64,000 nt of DNA from Rhodobacteraceae bacterium Alg231-04 (GTDB lineage: Bacteria; Pseudomonadota; Alphaproteobacteria; Rhodobacterales; Rhodobacteraceae): assembly GCA_900143635.1 (NCBI GenBank), contig FREY01000006.1, positions 62,001 to 126,000 of the forward strand. Direction: 5' to 3'. The translations under genes were made by a program, and so were the position numbers. Position 1 is the stretch's first letter; every line of letters begins with the position of its first letter. The notes below the pieces were generated by a model. The model had not been told where the DNA came from, made no database searches, and saw nothing but the letters and a program-made list of their open reading frames with translations. Shown here piece by piece: positions 1 to 9,052 of the stretch.

Positions 1-940
1 TCGAAACTGCGATTTCAGCGGGCCCTGCCGCACCAATATCCAGCCCGATGGGGCCATGGATACGACTGATCTGCGCCTCGGTGAAGCCGCTGTCTGTCAG
101 CCGCGCAACCCGGCTGGCGTGGGTTTTCTTCGATCCCAGCGCACCGATGTAGAAACACTCCGCCCCAAGTGCGGCCTCCAGTGCGGGGTCATCCAGTTTC
201 GGGTCATGGGTCAGCAGCACCAGCGCTGTGCGGGCGTCCACCCCGAGGTTTTTCAACGCGTCATCGGGCCAGTCTTCGACAATGGTCTCACCGGGAAAGC
301 GATCGCCGTGCGCAAAGGCCGCACGCGGATCGACCAGCAGCGGATCATAGCCCGCGATCCGCGCCATCGGCACCAGCGCCTGTGCGATATGGACCGCGCC
401 GACAACAATCATTCGCAGGGGCGGATTATGCACCGCCACAAATGTCTCGCCGTCTTCCTCCAGCCCGGAGCGGTCGATCCGCATCCGCTCCGGATATCCT
501 TCGCCCACCAGACGGCGGGCACCGCTGGTCAGGTTGACCTCATAGGCGCGCGGCTGGCGCGCAGCCCGTGCCGCCACCAGATCTTCCAACAGGGCAAGCG
601 GCAGCGCGCCACCAACCGGTTCGATCAGAATCTGAATGGTGCCGCCACAGGCCAGCCCAGCGGAAAACGCATCCTCGTCGCTGACCCCGAATTCCAGGAG
701 CCGGTGCTTTCCATCGCCCAGTGCCTCCTGCGCCTCCAGCACCACAGCCCCCTCGACACAGCCGCCCGAGACCGACCCGGCAATCCGCCCGTCACCGCTG
801 ACCACCAGCTGCGACCCGGCCCGGCGCGGCGCCGAGCCCCAGGTCTCCACCACCGTGGCCAATGCCGCACCATCGCCGCCCCGGTGCCAGTCCAGCGCCG
901 TCTCCGGTGCATTCTCAAAGGGCTGTGTCTGGGTGATCAT
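1..940 (-). CDS. XdhC/CoxI family protein (3' end cut off by window edge)
   Basis: Reading the minus strand from an ATG at 940 gives 313 residues without a stop before the window edge, so the C-terminus is missing. The start is preceded by GGAGAG. The N-terminal part has the XdhC/CoxI hallmark: a PRRAGS segment near residue 39, then SGGCVEG at about 58-64. From about residue 175 a Rossmann-like XdhC_C domain begins (IVVGAVHIAQAL), followed by the family's FYIGALGSKKTHASR and HGPIGLDIGA segments. XdhC proteins bind molybdenum cofactor and deliver or mature it for xanthine-dehydrogenase-family hydroxylases; the enzyme served here lies outside the window. It is transcribed away from the glycosyltransferase gene. 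It could instead be a CoxF/CoxI-type partner of a carbon monoxide dehydrogenase-like enzyme. Confidence 0.85.
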   Translation of the reverse strand, partial: MITQTQPFENAPETALDWHRGGDGAALATVVETWGSAPRRAGSQLVVSGDGRIAGSVSGGCVEGAVVLEAQEALGDGKHRLLEFGVSDEDAFSAGLACGGTIQILIEPVGGALPLALLEDLVAARAARQPRAYEVNLTSGARRLVGEGYPERMRIDRSGLEEDGETFVAVHNPPLRMIVVGAVHIAQALVPMARIAGYDPLLVDPRAAFAHGDRFPGETIVEDWPDDALKNLGVDARTALVLLTHDPKLDDPALEAALGAECFYIGALGSKKTHASRVARLTDSGFTEAQISRIHGPIGLDIGAAGPAEIAVS

Positions 941-1191
941 CGCTCTCTCCCGCGTGTTTCCCGCCCTTTGTTGCGGCAGCTTGCGCCAGTTGCAAGACAG
1001 CAGGTGCATTCCGCGTGGCGGTGCTGGCCATCTGGGCGACAGCAACACAGGGCCGCAACAATCCCGCAAAGCCGCGCAGCACTGGCTTGACTGGGCGCCT
1101 GCCACAGTGCGATCCCAACAGGCAACCAATCCGGCCAGGAGGTCCCCGATACGATGCCGTGCCGTCACCCTGCTGCGGGCCACCCCGCCCC

Positions 1192-2256
1192 ATGACCCGC
1201 TTTCTGGCCATCCTCACCGTTCGCAACGAAGCCGCCTTCCTGCTGGAATGGCTCGCCCATCACCGCGCTGTCGGCTTTACGGATTTTCTGGTCTTTTCAA
1301 ACGATTGCCAGGATGGCACCAGCGAGATGCTGGACCATCTTCAGGACATGGGGCATCTCACCCATGTTGCCAACGAAGGCCCCTATGACAAGGCCGGCAT
1401 CCAGTTCACAGCGCTCAAAGCCGCCTCAAAACACCCGCTGGCCAAGGCAGCAGACTGGATCATGGTGTTGGACGTCGACGAATTCGTGAACATCAAGGTG
1501 AATGGCGGCACCCTGCCCGATCTTCTCGCAGCCCTGCCCGAGGCCGACGCGGTCACCCTCACGTGGCGGCTGTTCGGCAATGGCGGTCAGGTCCGCTTCG
1601 AGGACTCCCCCGTCACCGAGGTCTTCACCCGCTGCGCCCCTGAGGTGATGCACTGGCCCTGGCGCGCCTCGATGTTCAAGACGCTTTACCGCAATACCGG
1701 CGCCTATCGAAAACCCGGCGTCCACCGGCCCCGCGACGTTCAAAAACACCTGCTTGAGGATTTCAACTGGTACGACTGCGAGGGCCGCCTGCTTGGCGAT
1801 CACTTTAAAACCCGGCGGATCTTTTCCGACTATGGCCGCCCGAACTACGGGCTGGCGCAGCTCAATCATTATCCGCTTGGCGCGATGGAGAGCTACCTGC
1901 TGAAGGCCGACCGCGGCAGGGTCAACCGCGAATCCGCCACGCTGGGAATGGACTACTGGGTGGAACGCAATTTTGGCTCAGCCAGCGACACCTCGATCAG
2001 CCGCTACACCAAGGCCCGTCAGTCCGATCAGAACGACCTGCTGAAAGATGAGACATTGGCCCGGCAACACAGCGCAGCCGTCAGCTGGCGCCACGACCGG
2101 TTCCGCGCATTGATGGAGCAGGAACCCTTCCGCGCCTTGTTCTCGCGCCTGCTGATGACCCCGCAGAGCCGCCCGCTGGGTGCCACATCCGCCCGCACCC
2201 TGCAGGGGTTTGCCTCGCTAGGGCGACAGCGCGCCGCGGCTGAGAGCCCCGAATAG
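1192..2256 (+). CDS. family 2 glycosyltransferase (GT2_4-like)
   Basis: A 354-residue soluble protein. It begins with a nucleotide-sugar binding segment (FLAILTVRNEAAFLLEWLAHH) and has a DxD-type metal/sugar-nucleotide motif, LDVDEF, at residues 93-98. These fit the glycosyltransferase GT2_4 group, which usually decorates surface polysaccharides or glycoproteins. I chose the ATG at 1192 because the conserved beta-strand starts there. The reading frame stays open further upstream, but that extension looks unlike the family and has no good ribosome site. No polysaccharide cluster surrounds it, so acceptor and donor are unknown. It stands between a divergent XdhC-family gene and an unknown gene in the same direction. 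Confidence 0.75.
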   Translation: MTRFLAILTVRNEAAFLLEWLAHHRAVGFTDFLVFSNDCQDGTSEMLDHLQDMGHLTHVANEGPYDKAGIQFTALKAASKHPLAKAADWIMVLDVDEFVNIKVNGGTLPDLLAALPEADAVTLTWRLFGNGGQVRFEDSPVTEVFTRCAPEVMHWPWRASMFKTLYRNTGAYRKPGVHRPRDVQKHLLEDFNWYDCEGRLLGDHFKTRRIFSDYGRPNYGLAQLNHYPLGAMESYLLKADRGRVNRESATLGMDYWVERNFGSASDTSISRYTKARQSDQNDLLKDETLARQHSAAVSWRHDRFRALMEQEPFRALFSRLLMTPQSRPLGATSARTLQGFASLGRQRAAAESPE

Positions 2257-2357
2257 CCGGAAAACTGGCACGAGTTTTTCCCATTTTGGCCGCATTGTGA
2301 TCCTATCCATGAACAAAACCCGCGTGAGGCAGTCTGGCGGGAGTGAGGATCATAGGA

Positions 2358-3314
2358 ATGCAGGACGGATTGGAATCCCTGAACGAAAGTCTGGCTGGGC
2401 TGCCCCCAGCCGAGTGGCGGACGCGTCTGTCAGCCCTGGCCGAGGAAAACGGCCTCTGCCATCCTTTGGGCGATCGCCATTTCGCGACGTTCATCGATCA
2501 GGGCAAAACCCTTCTGGTCACCTTTGAGACCATCCAGGGCATTCAGCAATTGTCAGAAGACGCCCAGCCGCTGGGCTTTGATCTGGTCAAGAATCTTGGC
2601 TGGTCGCATCTTTGCGTGATCTCTGATGGCGACACCTGGTTCCGTGATGGCCGCATCTACGGCTTCTTTGACCAGATGATCGATGACGGGTTCTTTGAGG
2701 AATTCGACAAGGTCATATTCTACGGCGCCGGCCCCTGTGGCTATGCGGCCGCCGCCTTTTCTGTGGCCGCCCCTGGTGCAACTGTGGTTGCGGTGCAGCC
2801 GCAGGCCACACTTGATGCCCGCATGACCGAATGGGACGACCGCTTTGTCGAAATGCGCCGCATCTCCTTCACGGACCGCTTTGGCTATGCCCCGGATATG
2901 CTGGATGCGGCTGAAAAAGCCTTTGTGATCTACGATCCGCTCGAATCTCTGGATGCGATGCACGCAACCCTGTTCGAACGCAGCAATGTCACCCGCCTGC
3001 GCACACGCAACCTTGGCGGATCTGTGCAGACTCGCCTGCTTGAGATGGGCTGCCTCTACCAGATCCTGTCGCAGGCAGGGCGTGGAAAACTGACTGCCCA
3101 TGCCTTCCACAAACTGATGCGGGCGCGGCGCGAAAACGGCCCCTATCTCCGGGGCCTGCTGCGCCGGACCAGCGATCTCGACCGGCCAATTCTCACCGCC
3201 CTGCTATGCCGAAATGTCTGCGACAGGCTGCGCGCCCCGCGCTTCAAAAAGACGCTGAAAGCGCTTCAGGAGCGGGCTGATGCCGGCGAATTCACCATGC
3301 CCCCCGTCCGCTAG
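2358..3314 (+). CDS. conserved hypothetical protein, alpha/beta-hydrolase-like elbow without serine
   Basis: A 318-residue cytoplasmic protein that I cannot assign firmly. The ATG at 2358 has GAGGA about 8 nt upstream; a GTG at 2343 is an alternative. The centre carries a hydrophobic strand followed by FYGAGPCGYAAAAFSVA, which looks like the nucleophile elbow of alpha/beta hydrolases acting in glycan or acyl modification (YGxSMGGYxA), but glycine sits where the serine should be. The N-terminal half contains LLVTFETIQGIQQLS and a GWSHLCVISDGDTWFRD stretch; the C-terminal third is Arg/Leu rich and probably helical. Homologues in this bacterial group are sometimes auto-named phosphoadenosine phosphosulfate reductase, but I see no motif for that. 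It follows the glycosyltransferase in the same direction. Confidence 0.55.
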   Translation: MQDGLESLNESLAGLPPAEWRTRLSALAEENGLCHPLGDRHFATFIDQGKTLLVTFETIQGIQQLSEDAQPLGFDLVKNLGWSHLCVISDGDTWFRDGRIYGFFDQMIDDGFFEEFDKVIFYGAGPCGYAAAAFSVAAPGATVVAVQPQATLDARMTEWDDRFVEMRRISFTDRFGYAPDMLDAAEKAFVIYDPLESLDAMHATLFERSNVTRLRTRNLGGSVQTRLLEMGCLYQILSQAGRGKLTAHAFHKLMRARRENGPYLRGLLRRTSDLDRPILTALLCRNVCDRLRAPRFKKTLKALQERADAGEFTMPPVR

Positions 3315-3366
3315 CTTGATCGGCGTCCCACTTCCCCTCTCGCAGGGGGTGTGCTAGGGCGGCGGC

Positions 3367-4407
3367 ATGACCCAGACGCTGACCATTGCCCGCCCCGACG
3401 ACTGGCACCTGCACCTGCGCGACGGCGCAATGCTGCAGGCCGTCCTGCCTGAAACCGCACGCCATTTTGCCCGTGCCATCATCATGCCCAATCTGGTGCC
3501 CCCGGTGGTGACCGGCGCCGATGCGACCGCCTACCGCGACCGCATCCTGGCCGCGCTGCCGGACGGCATGGCGTTTGAGCCGCTGATGACGCTCTACCTG
3601 ACCGAGGACACCGATCCCGCAGACGTAGAAGCCGCCGCAGCCACCGGCCTGATCAAGGCGCTGAAGCTCTACCCGGCGGGCGCCACCACCAACTCCGCCT
3701 CCGGTGTCAGCAACTTCGACAACGTCCGCCCCGTGCTGGAGAAAATGGCCGAGATCGGCCTGCCGCTCTGCGTCCACGGCGAAGTCACCGACAATGATAT
3801 CGACATCTTCGACCGCGAAGCCGTCTTCATCGACCGAGTGCTCGACCCGATCCGCAAAGCCACCCCCGGCCTGAAAGTGGTGATGGAGCATATCACCACC
3901 AAAGACGGCGTCGACTATGTGAAATCCAACGCCGAAAACCTCGGCGCGACGATCACCACGCACCACCTGATCATCAACCGCAACCACATTCTGGTTGGCG
4001 GCATCAAACCGCATTACTACTGCCTGCCGGTTGCCAAACGCGAAAGCCACCGCATCGCCCTGCGCGAAGCCGCCACCTCGGGCGACGCACGTTTCTTCCT
4101 TGGCACTGACAGTGCTCCGCACACCGACCCCAACAAGCTCAGCGCCTGCGGCTGTGCCGGCTGTTTCACCGCCACCAACACCATGGCGCTGCTGGCGCAT
4201 GTGTTCGAAGAGGACGGCGCACTGGACAAGCTCGAAGGTTTTGCCTCCAAGAACGGTCCATCCTTCTACGGCCTGCCGGTGAACACGAGCACGCTGACCC
4301 TGACCAAATCGGACAGCGCCACCTCCTTTCCGGGTAAAATCGACACCCCGGACGGGTCCGTCACGGTCTTTGATCCCGGCTTCCCCGTCCACTGGGATGT
4401 CGCCTGA
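3367..4407 (+). CDS. pyrC: dihydroorotase (class II, PyrC type)
   Basis: A 346-residue enzyme that cyclises N-carbamoyl-aspartate to dihydroorotate in de novo pyrimidine synthesis. The metal-binding HLHLRD motif is at residues 14-19 (His14, His16). The lysine carboxylated in this family is probably Lys100, in [13 protein letters not shown]. The metal histidine segment VMEHITT and the catalytic aspartate region LGTDSAPH follow at family spacing. Length and sequence match the short E. coli PyrC class rather than the multidomain type. The next gene, pyrE, lies 77 bp downstream, so the two pyrimidine genes are probably expressed together; a dispersed intergenic repeat sits between them. Confidence 0.97.
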   Translation: MTQTLTIARPDDWHLHLRDGAMLQAVLPETARHFARAIIMPNLVPPVVTGADATAYRDRILAALPDGMAFEPLMTLYLTEDTDPADVEAAAATGLIKALKLYPAGATTNSASGVSNFDNVRPVLEKMAEIGLPLCVHGEVTDNDIDIFDREAVFIDRVLDPIRKATPGLKVVMEHITTKDGVDYVKSNAENLGATITTHHLIINRNHILVGGIKPHYYCLPVAKRESHRIALREAATSGDARFFLGTDSAPHTDPNKLSACGCAGCFTATNTMALLAHVFEEDGALDKLEGFASKNGPSFYGLPVNTSTLTLTKSDSATSFPGKIDTPDGSVTVFDPGFPVHWDVA

Positions 4408-4410
4408 GCC

Positions 4411-4449
4411 TTCCTCTTGCCAAAAATATCCCCGCCGGAGGCTCCCGCA
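4411..4449. repeat. dispersed 39-bp intergenic repeat, copy 1
   Basis: This stretch between pyrC and pyrE occurs again at 38242-38280 with only two mismatches. Its core reads CCTCTTGCC, then an A-rich ATAT segment, then CCCCGCCGGAGGC. The inner CCGCCGG is self-complementary. A more degenerate relative (CGCCAATACGCCCGCCGGAG) lies at 9814-9833. Similar GC-palindromic elements with an A/T block are, from memory, common between genes in Rhodobacteraceae. Its role is unknown; transcript-end processing or a bound protein are possible. Confidence 0.7.
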
Positions 4450-4484
4450 GCCGGCGGTACGCGCCAACCTGAAAGGATTGCCCG

Positions 4485-5165
4485 ATGATCCCGACTTCCT
4501 ATCCGACAAAAGAAGAAATCGCCCGCCTCTCTGCACGTATGCTGCTGGAAATCGGCGCGGTGAACTTCAACACCGATGAGCCCTATATTCTGGCCTCCGG
4601 TCTGCCCTCGCCCAGCTATGTCGACTGCCGCAAGCTGATCTCCTACCCGCGCATCCGCACCACCCTGATGGATTTCCTGACCGTCACCGTGATGCGCAAT
4701 GCCGGCTTTGAGGCCTTCGACAATATCGCGGGGGGCGAAACGGCAGGCATCCCCTTCGGCGCATTGGTCGCCGAGCGTATGGCCCTGCCGATGACCTATG
4801 TGCGCAAAAAGCCCAAAGGCTATGGCCGCAACGCCCGCATTGAAGGGGTGATGACCGAAGATCAGCGCGTGCTTCTGGTCGAAGACATGACCACCGATGG
4901 CGGCTCGAAACTGTCCTTTGTGGATGCGATCCGCGAAACCGGTGCCAACTGCGGCCACACCGCCGTGATCTTCTATTATGACATCTTCCCCGAAACCACC
5001 AAACGCCTGGGCGACCACGGCGTGGAGCTGCATTACCTGTGCACCTGGTGGGATGTTCTGGCTGAAGCCAAGGCACAAAAAAGCTTCAGCGAAGAGACCC
5101 TGAACGAGGTGGAGAAATTCCTCAACGATCCACGCGCCTGGCAGGAAGCCAACAAACCCGCCTGA
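4485..5165 (+). CDS. pyrE: orotate phosphoribosyltransferase
   Basis: A 226-residue type I phosphoribosyltransferase that joins orotate and PRPP to make orotidine 5'-phosphate. The PRPP-binding loop [13 protein letters not shown] is at residues 129-141, with the acidic pair E133-D134. The catalytic flexible loop [18 protein letters not shown] at about 104-121 holds the conserved Arg/Lys residues. AAAGGA is placed 6-7 nt before the ATG. The protein has a slightly extended C-terminal helix ([21 protein letters not shown]), as is typical of alphaproteobacterial PyrE. It forms a pyrimidine pair with pyrC. Confidence 0.97.
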   Translation: MIPTSYPTKEEIARLSARMLLEIGAVNFNTDEPYILASGLPSPSYVDCRKLISYPRIRTTLMDFLTVTVMRNAGFEAFDNIAGGETAGIPFGALVAERMALPMTYVRKKPKGYGRNARIEGVMTEDQRVLLVEDMTTDGGSKLSFVDAIRETGANCGHTAVIFYYDIFPETTKRLGDHGVELHYLCTWWDVLAEAKAQKSFSEETLNEVEKFLNDPRAWQEANKPA

Positions 5166-5192
5166 TCCGCCAAGGGTTTAGAAAATTGTTAC

Positions 5193-5220
5193 CGGGCACC
5201 TGTGGATACATGGGTGCCCG
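5193..5220. terminator. hairpin downstream of pyrE
   Basis: CGGGCACC (5193-5200) and GGTGCCCG (5213-5220) form a perfect 8-bp stem with a 12-nt loop, 27 bp after the pyrE stop. There is no clear T-tract, so it may be a weak or Rho-assisted terminator or a 3'-end stabiliser. The loop contains TGTGGATAC, the complement of a DnaA-box-like GTATCCACA. Confidence 0.5.
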
Positions 5221-5344
5221 AATCATTTCTCAGCGCTGAATTCACCACAACATCTCGCCGGGCTTGATTTTCGTACCACAAGATGTACCATTTCACTTCG
5301 GGCAGCGCAGGGCCGGAGCCGATAATCCACCTGCCAAGCTGCGG

Positions 5345-5364
5345 ATATCCACGGCTTATCCACA
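5345..5364 (+). promoter_or_regulatory. DnaA-box-like pair upstream of dnaB
   Basis: A perfect consensus DnaA box, TTATCCACA, lies at 5356-5364. A 7/9 match, ATATCCACG, starts exactly 11 bp earlier at 5345, so both face the same side of the helix. A third, 8/9 match is on the opposite strand at 5201-5209. All are in the 297-bp gap before dnaB, which otherwise shows no gene. They could let DnaA-ATP control dnaB transcription or titrate DnaA. Confidence 0.5.
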
Positions 5365-5462
5365 GGGATTTCCAGATGTCTAAATTCGTCAATCTGTCGT
5401 ATGAAGCAGCAAGCAACGGGCACCGTCATCCAACAACAGGCCCGAATACCTAGAGAGCAGCC

Positions 5463-6977
5463 ATGAACGAGATCACCCCCTTCGGCGACCAGCCCCCCGC
5501 CCCTCTGCCGGATGCGGCACAGGCGGCCCTGCCGCAGGATCCGATGCCGCATTCGGTCGAGGCCGAACAGCAGCTTCTGGGGGCGATCCTCACCAACAAT
5601 GACGTCTACGACCGGGTCGCTTCGATCATCAATGTCGGCCATTTCTACGATCCGGTTCATGCCCGCATCTACGAGGTTGCGGCGGCGCGGATCTCCAAGA
5701 ACCAGCTCGCCTCTCCGGTGACGCTGAAGGCCTTCATGGAAGACGACGAGGGGCTCAAGGAACTGGGTGGCCCGTCTTATCTGGCGAAACTCGCCAGTGC
5801 CTCTATCTCGGCCTTTGCGGTGCGGGATTACGCGCAGATGATCTATGACCTGGCGATCCGGCGCGAGCTGATCGGCCTGGGCCAGAGCATTTCTGAAAAA
5901 GCCCGCCGTGTTGATGTGGCCTCGGAACCCAAAGAGCAGATCGTCGAGGCCGAACAGTCGCTTTATAAACTGGCCGAGCAAGGCCAGACCGAAAGTGGCT
6001 TCAAATCCTTCCTCAAGGCCGTCACAGAAGCGGTCAATGTCACCAACGAAGCCTACCAGCGCGGCGGCGGCATGGCCGGTATTTCCACCGGGCTGACCGA
6101 CCTCGACAAACAGCTGGGCGGCCTTCACCCGTCTGATTTGCTGATCCTCGCAGGCCGTCCGTCGATGGGGAAAACCTCGCTTGCCACCAACATCGCCTTC
6201 AACGTGGCCAAGGCCTATAAGCGGGGGCTGAAACCCGACGGCACCGAAGGCGCTATCGATGGTGGCGTGGTTGGCTTTTATTCTCTTGAAATGAGCGCCG
6301 AGCAGCTCGCAGGCCGGATTCTGGCGGAAGCATCGGAAATCTCCTCGCATAAGATCCGTCAGGGTGACATGACCGAGGATGAGTTTCGCCGCTTCGTACA
6401 GGCCGCCAAGGATCTGGAATCCTGTCCGCTGTTCATCGACGATACGCCCGCCCTGCCCATTGCCCAGCTGGCGGCCCGCGCACGGCGTCTGAAGCGGACC
6501 CACGGTCTGGACCTTCTGGTCATCGACTACCTGCAGCTTTGCCGCGGCACGGCAGAAAACCGGGTCAATGAGATTGCCGAGATCTCCATGGGCATGAAGG
6601 CCATCGCCAAAGAGCTGAACATCCCGGTGATCGCCCTGTCCCAGCTGTCACGTCAGGTGGAAAGCCGCGACGACAAACGCCCGCAGCTGTCTGACCTGCG
6701 GGAATCGGGTTCCATCGAACAGGACGCCGACGTGGTGATGTTTGTGTTCCGCGAGGAATACTACAAGGAACGCGAAAAACCCGGCGACCACGAGATGGAG
6801 AGAATGCAGCAGTGGCAGGAAGAAATGAGCGCGCTGCACGGCAAGGCTGACGTCATCGTCGGCAAGCAGCGTCACGGCCCGATTGGCACGGTGACCCTGA
6901 CCTTTGAGGCCCAGTTCACCCGGTTCGGAAATTTGGCCAAAGCCTGGCAACAGGGCTACGAAGAACAGGGCTACTAG
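5463..6977 (+). CDS. dnaB: replicative DNA helicase DnaB
   Basis: A 504-residue hexameric 5'-3' helicase that unwinds the replication fork and recruits primase. The N-terminal helical domain (DnaB_N) covers roughly residues 28-130. The RecA-like motor follows, with Walker A GRPSMGKTS at 231-239, an SLEMSAEQLAGR motif, Walker B LLVIDYLQL near 348, and the sensor/arginine region ALSQLSRQVESRDDKRPQLSDLRESGSIEQDAD. A short Gly/Asp-rich insertion (KRGLKPDGTEGAIDGG) after Walker A is common in alphaproteobacteria. There is no intein. The gene follows a region with DnaA-box-like sites and precedes alr by about 260 bp. Confidence 0.98.
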   Translation: MNEITPFGDQPPAPLPDAAQAALPQDPMPHSVEAEQQLLGAILTNNDVYDRVASIINVGHFYDPVHARIYEVAAARISKNQLASPVTLKAFMEDDEGLKELGGPSYLAKLASASISAFAVRDYAQMIYDLAIRRELIGLGQSISEKARRVDVASEPKEQIVEAEQSLYKLAEQGQTESGFKSFLKAVTEAVNVTNEAYQRGGGMAGISTGLTDLDKQLGGLHPSDLLILAGRPSMGKTSLATNIAFNVAKAYKRGLKPDGTEGAIDGGVVGFYSLEMSAEQLAGRILAEASEISSHKIRQGDMTEDEFRRFVQAAKDLESCPLFIDDTPALPIAQLAARARRLKRTHGLDLLVIDYLQLCRGTAENRVNEIAEISMGMKAIAKELNIPVIALSQLSRQVESRDDKRPQLSDLRESGSIEQDADVVMFVFREEYYKEREKPGDHEMERMQQWQEEMSALHGKADVIVGKQRHGPIGTVTLTFEAQFTRFGNLAKAWQQGYEEQGY

Positions 6978-7235
6978 CCCTCACATGCACCTGCGCCAAC
7001 CATTTGCAACTCAGGCAATATCCACATGGTCCTGCCGCTTGGGGCCATTGGTCCATTGGGCGGGTATGAGTCAGGACATTGCCGCCGCTGCAGTGCAAAA
7101 CCCGCCTTTTACCGTCGCGGCCGTTTCAATCGCAGCGGTTTCACGCAGGTCTCGATGCCCGCAGGCCGCCGCAACTTGCAAAGGCCTTCTGATTTCCCCT
7201 TGACCCTGCCCGCCCGCATGGCATGAACAGTGCCC

Positions 7236-8273
7236 ATGAGCACAGCAAAACTGACCATCGATCTCGACGCGCTCGCCACCAACTGGCGCAGCCTTGATGC
7301 TAAAACCAACTGCGAGACCGCCGCAGTGGTCAAGGCAAACGGCTATGGCCTGGATGCAGGCCGCGTCGGCCAGGCATTGGCCAAGGCCGGTGCACGCAAT
7401 TTCTTTGTTGCCGCCGCCGAAGAAGGGGTGGCCCTGCGCCGCGCCGTCGGTCCCGGCATCGGGATTTCGGTCTTCTCCGGTCATATGGAGGGCGATGCCC
7501 ATATCCTGAAGGAATTCGCCCTGACCCCGATGCTGAATTCGGTGGATCAGATGCTGCGCCATTTTGAGGCGCTGCCCGGCCACCCCTTTGGCATCCAGCT
7601 TGATACCGGCATGAACCGGCTGGGAATGGAGCGCAGCGAATGGGCGGCGGTGGCGGAGATCGCCCTTGGCCAGAACCCGGTGCTGATCATGTCGCACCTC
7701 GCCTGCGCCGATGACCCCACCCACGAGATGAATGCCCGCCAGCTGCGCGAATTCCACGATCTGACCGATGGCATTCAAGTTCCCCGTTCGCTGGCGGCCA
7801 CTGGTGGCATCCTGCTCGGCCCTGAATATCACTTTGACCTCTGCCGCCCCGGAATCGGGCTTTACGGCGGCGCGCCCTATTCCGATGCGGTGCCCGTGGT
7901 CTCCCTCGATCTGCCGGTGATCCAGATCCGCGACGTGGAGCCGGGCGAAGCCGTGGGCTATTCCAACACATGGACCGCACAGCGCCCCTCGCGGGTTGCA
8001 ACGGTGGCTGCGGGCTATGCTGACGGGCTGATCCGCGCCATGGGGTCCGGGGCGATTGTCGCCTATGCCGGCGAAACGGCCTGCCCGGTAGTTGGGCGTA
8101 TCTCGATGGATCTGATCACCATTGATATCACCGATCTGAACGGCGATCCGGAGGCCCTGAGCCTGCTCAACCCGGTCCAGACCATTGAAACCCTGGCCGA
8201 TGCTGCCGGCACCATCGGCTATGAAATCCTCACCTCGCTTGGCCACCGCTACGCACGGGCCTATCGCGGATGA
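7236..8273 (+). CDS. alr: alanine racemase
   Basis: A 345-residue fold-III PLP enzyme that interconverts L- and D-alanine for peptidoglycan. The PLP lysine is Lys33 in [11 protein letters not shown]. The phosphate/substrate region [28 protein letters not shown] and the C-terminal catalytic region [14 protein letters not shown]...[14 protein letters not shown] are in family order. I start at the ATG at 7236 rather than the GTG two codons earlier. Its stop overlaps the start of the next gene by 4 nt (ATGA), so it is translationally coupled to the mlaE-like permease. Confidence 0.95.
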   Translation: MSTAKLTIDLDALATNWRSLDAKTNCETAAVVKANGYGLDAGRVGQALAKAGARNFFVAAAEEGVALRRAVGPGIGISVFSGHMEGDAHILKEFALTPMLNSVDQMLRHFEALPGHPFGIQLDTGMNRLGMERSEWAAVAEIALGQNPVLIMSHLACADDPTHEMNARQLREFHDLTDGIQVPRSLAATGGILLGPEYHFDLCRPGIGLYGGAPYSDAVPVVSLDLPVIQIRDVEPGEAVGYSNTWTAQRPSRVATVAAGYADGLIRAMGSGAIVAYAGETACPVVGRISMDLITIDITDLNGDPEALSLLNPVQTIETLADAAGTIGYEILTSLGHRYARAYRG

Positions 8274-9052
8274 TGCTGCTGGCACCCCTTGGCCAACTGG
8301 GCCGCGCGGTTCTGGGCGCTCTGGCGGCAGCCGGGCGGATCTCGATCTTTGCATGGGGCGCTTTCAGCCACATGCTGCGGCCGCCCTTTTATCCACGCGA
8401 ATTGCTGGTGGCGCTGCTGAACATTGGCTGGCTGTCGCTGCCGGTTGTGGGGCTGACAGCGGTCTTCACCGGTGGCGCGCTGGCGCTGCAGATCTATGCA
8501 GGGGGTGCGCGTTTCAACGCCGAAGCCGTGGTGCCACAGATCGTCGCCATCGGCATGGTGCGCGAACTAGGCCCCGTCTTGGTCGGTCTGATGATCGCCG
8601 CCCGCGTGACCTCCTCTATTGCTGCCGAGATTGCCACCATGAAAGTGACCGAGCAGATCGACGCGCTGGTCACCCTGTCGACCCATCCGATGAAATATCT
8701 GGTCGCGCCGCGCGTGGCAGCTGCGCTGATCACCGTGCCGGTGCTGGTCGGCATCGGCGATATCATCGGCGTGGCCGGTGGCTATGTGGTGGCGACCGAG
8801 AACCTCGGCTTCAACCCGGCCGCCTACCTCAAGAACACTGTCGATTTTCTGGAGTGGCGCGACATCGTCTCCTCGCTGGTCAAAGGCTGCGCCTTTGGTG
8901 GTATCGCCGCCATCATGGGCTGTTACTACGGTATGGAATCGGGCCGCGGTGCACAGGGTGTAGGCCGCGCCACCAAGTCCTCGGTCGAGGCCGCAGCGGT
9001 GCTGATCCTTGCCGCCAACTTCGTTCTCACAGGGGTGTTTTTCTCGCTATGA
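8270..9052 (+). CDS. mlaE: MlaE-family lipid ABC transporter permease
   Basis: A 260-residue integral membrane protein with about five helices. It carries the MlaE family core: [29 protein letters not shown], then the cytoplasmic [21 protein letters not shown] coupling segment, then [18 protein letters not shown]. MlaE works with the ATPase MlaF, and normally an MCE protein (MlaD), to move phospholipids between the membranes. It overlaps alr upstream and the ATPase downstream by ATGA junctions. No MCE-domain gene is visible next to it, so that partner must be elsewhere. Confidence 0.93.
   Translation: MMLLAPLGQLGRAVLGALAAAGRISIFAWGAFSHMLRPPFYPRELLVALLNIGWLSLPVVGLTAVFTGGALALQIYAGGARFNAEAVVPQIVAIGMVRELGPVLVGLMIAARVTSSIAAEIATMKVTEQIDALVTLSTHPMKYLVAPRVAAALITVPVLVGIGDIIGVAGGYVVATENLGFNPAAYLKNTVDFLEWRDIVSSLVKGCAFGGIAAIMGCYYGMESGRGAQGVGRATKSSVEAAAVLILAANFVLTGVFFSL

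Noticed and set aside
3292-4536. 414-residue minus-strand open frame across pyrC
   Set aside because: It is complementary to pyrC, which has all catalytic motifs. The antisense product is low-complexity Gly/Val/Asp-rich.
5223-6503. 426-residue minus-strand open frame across dnaB
   Set aside because: It is a shadow of dnaB with no motif or ribosome site.
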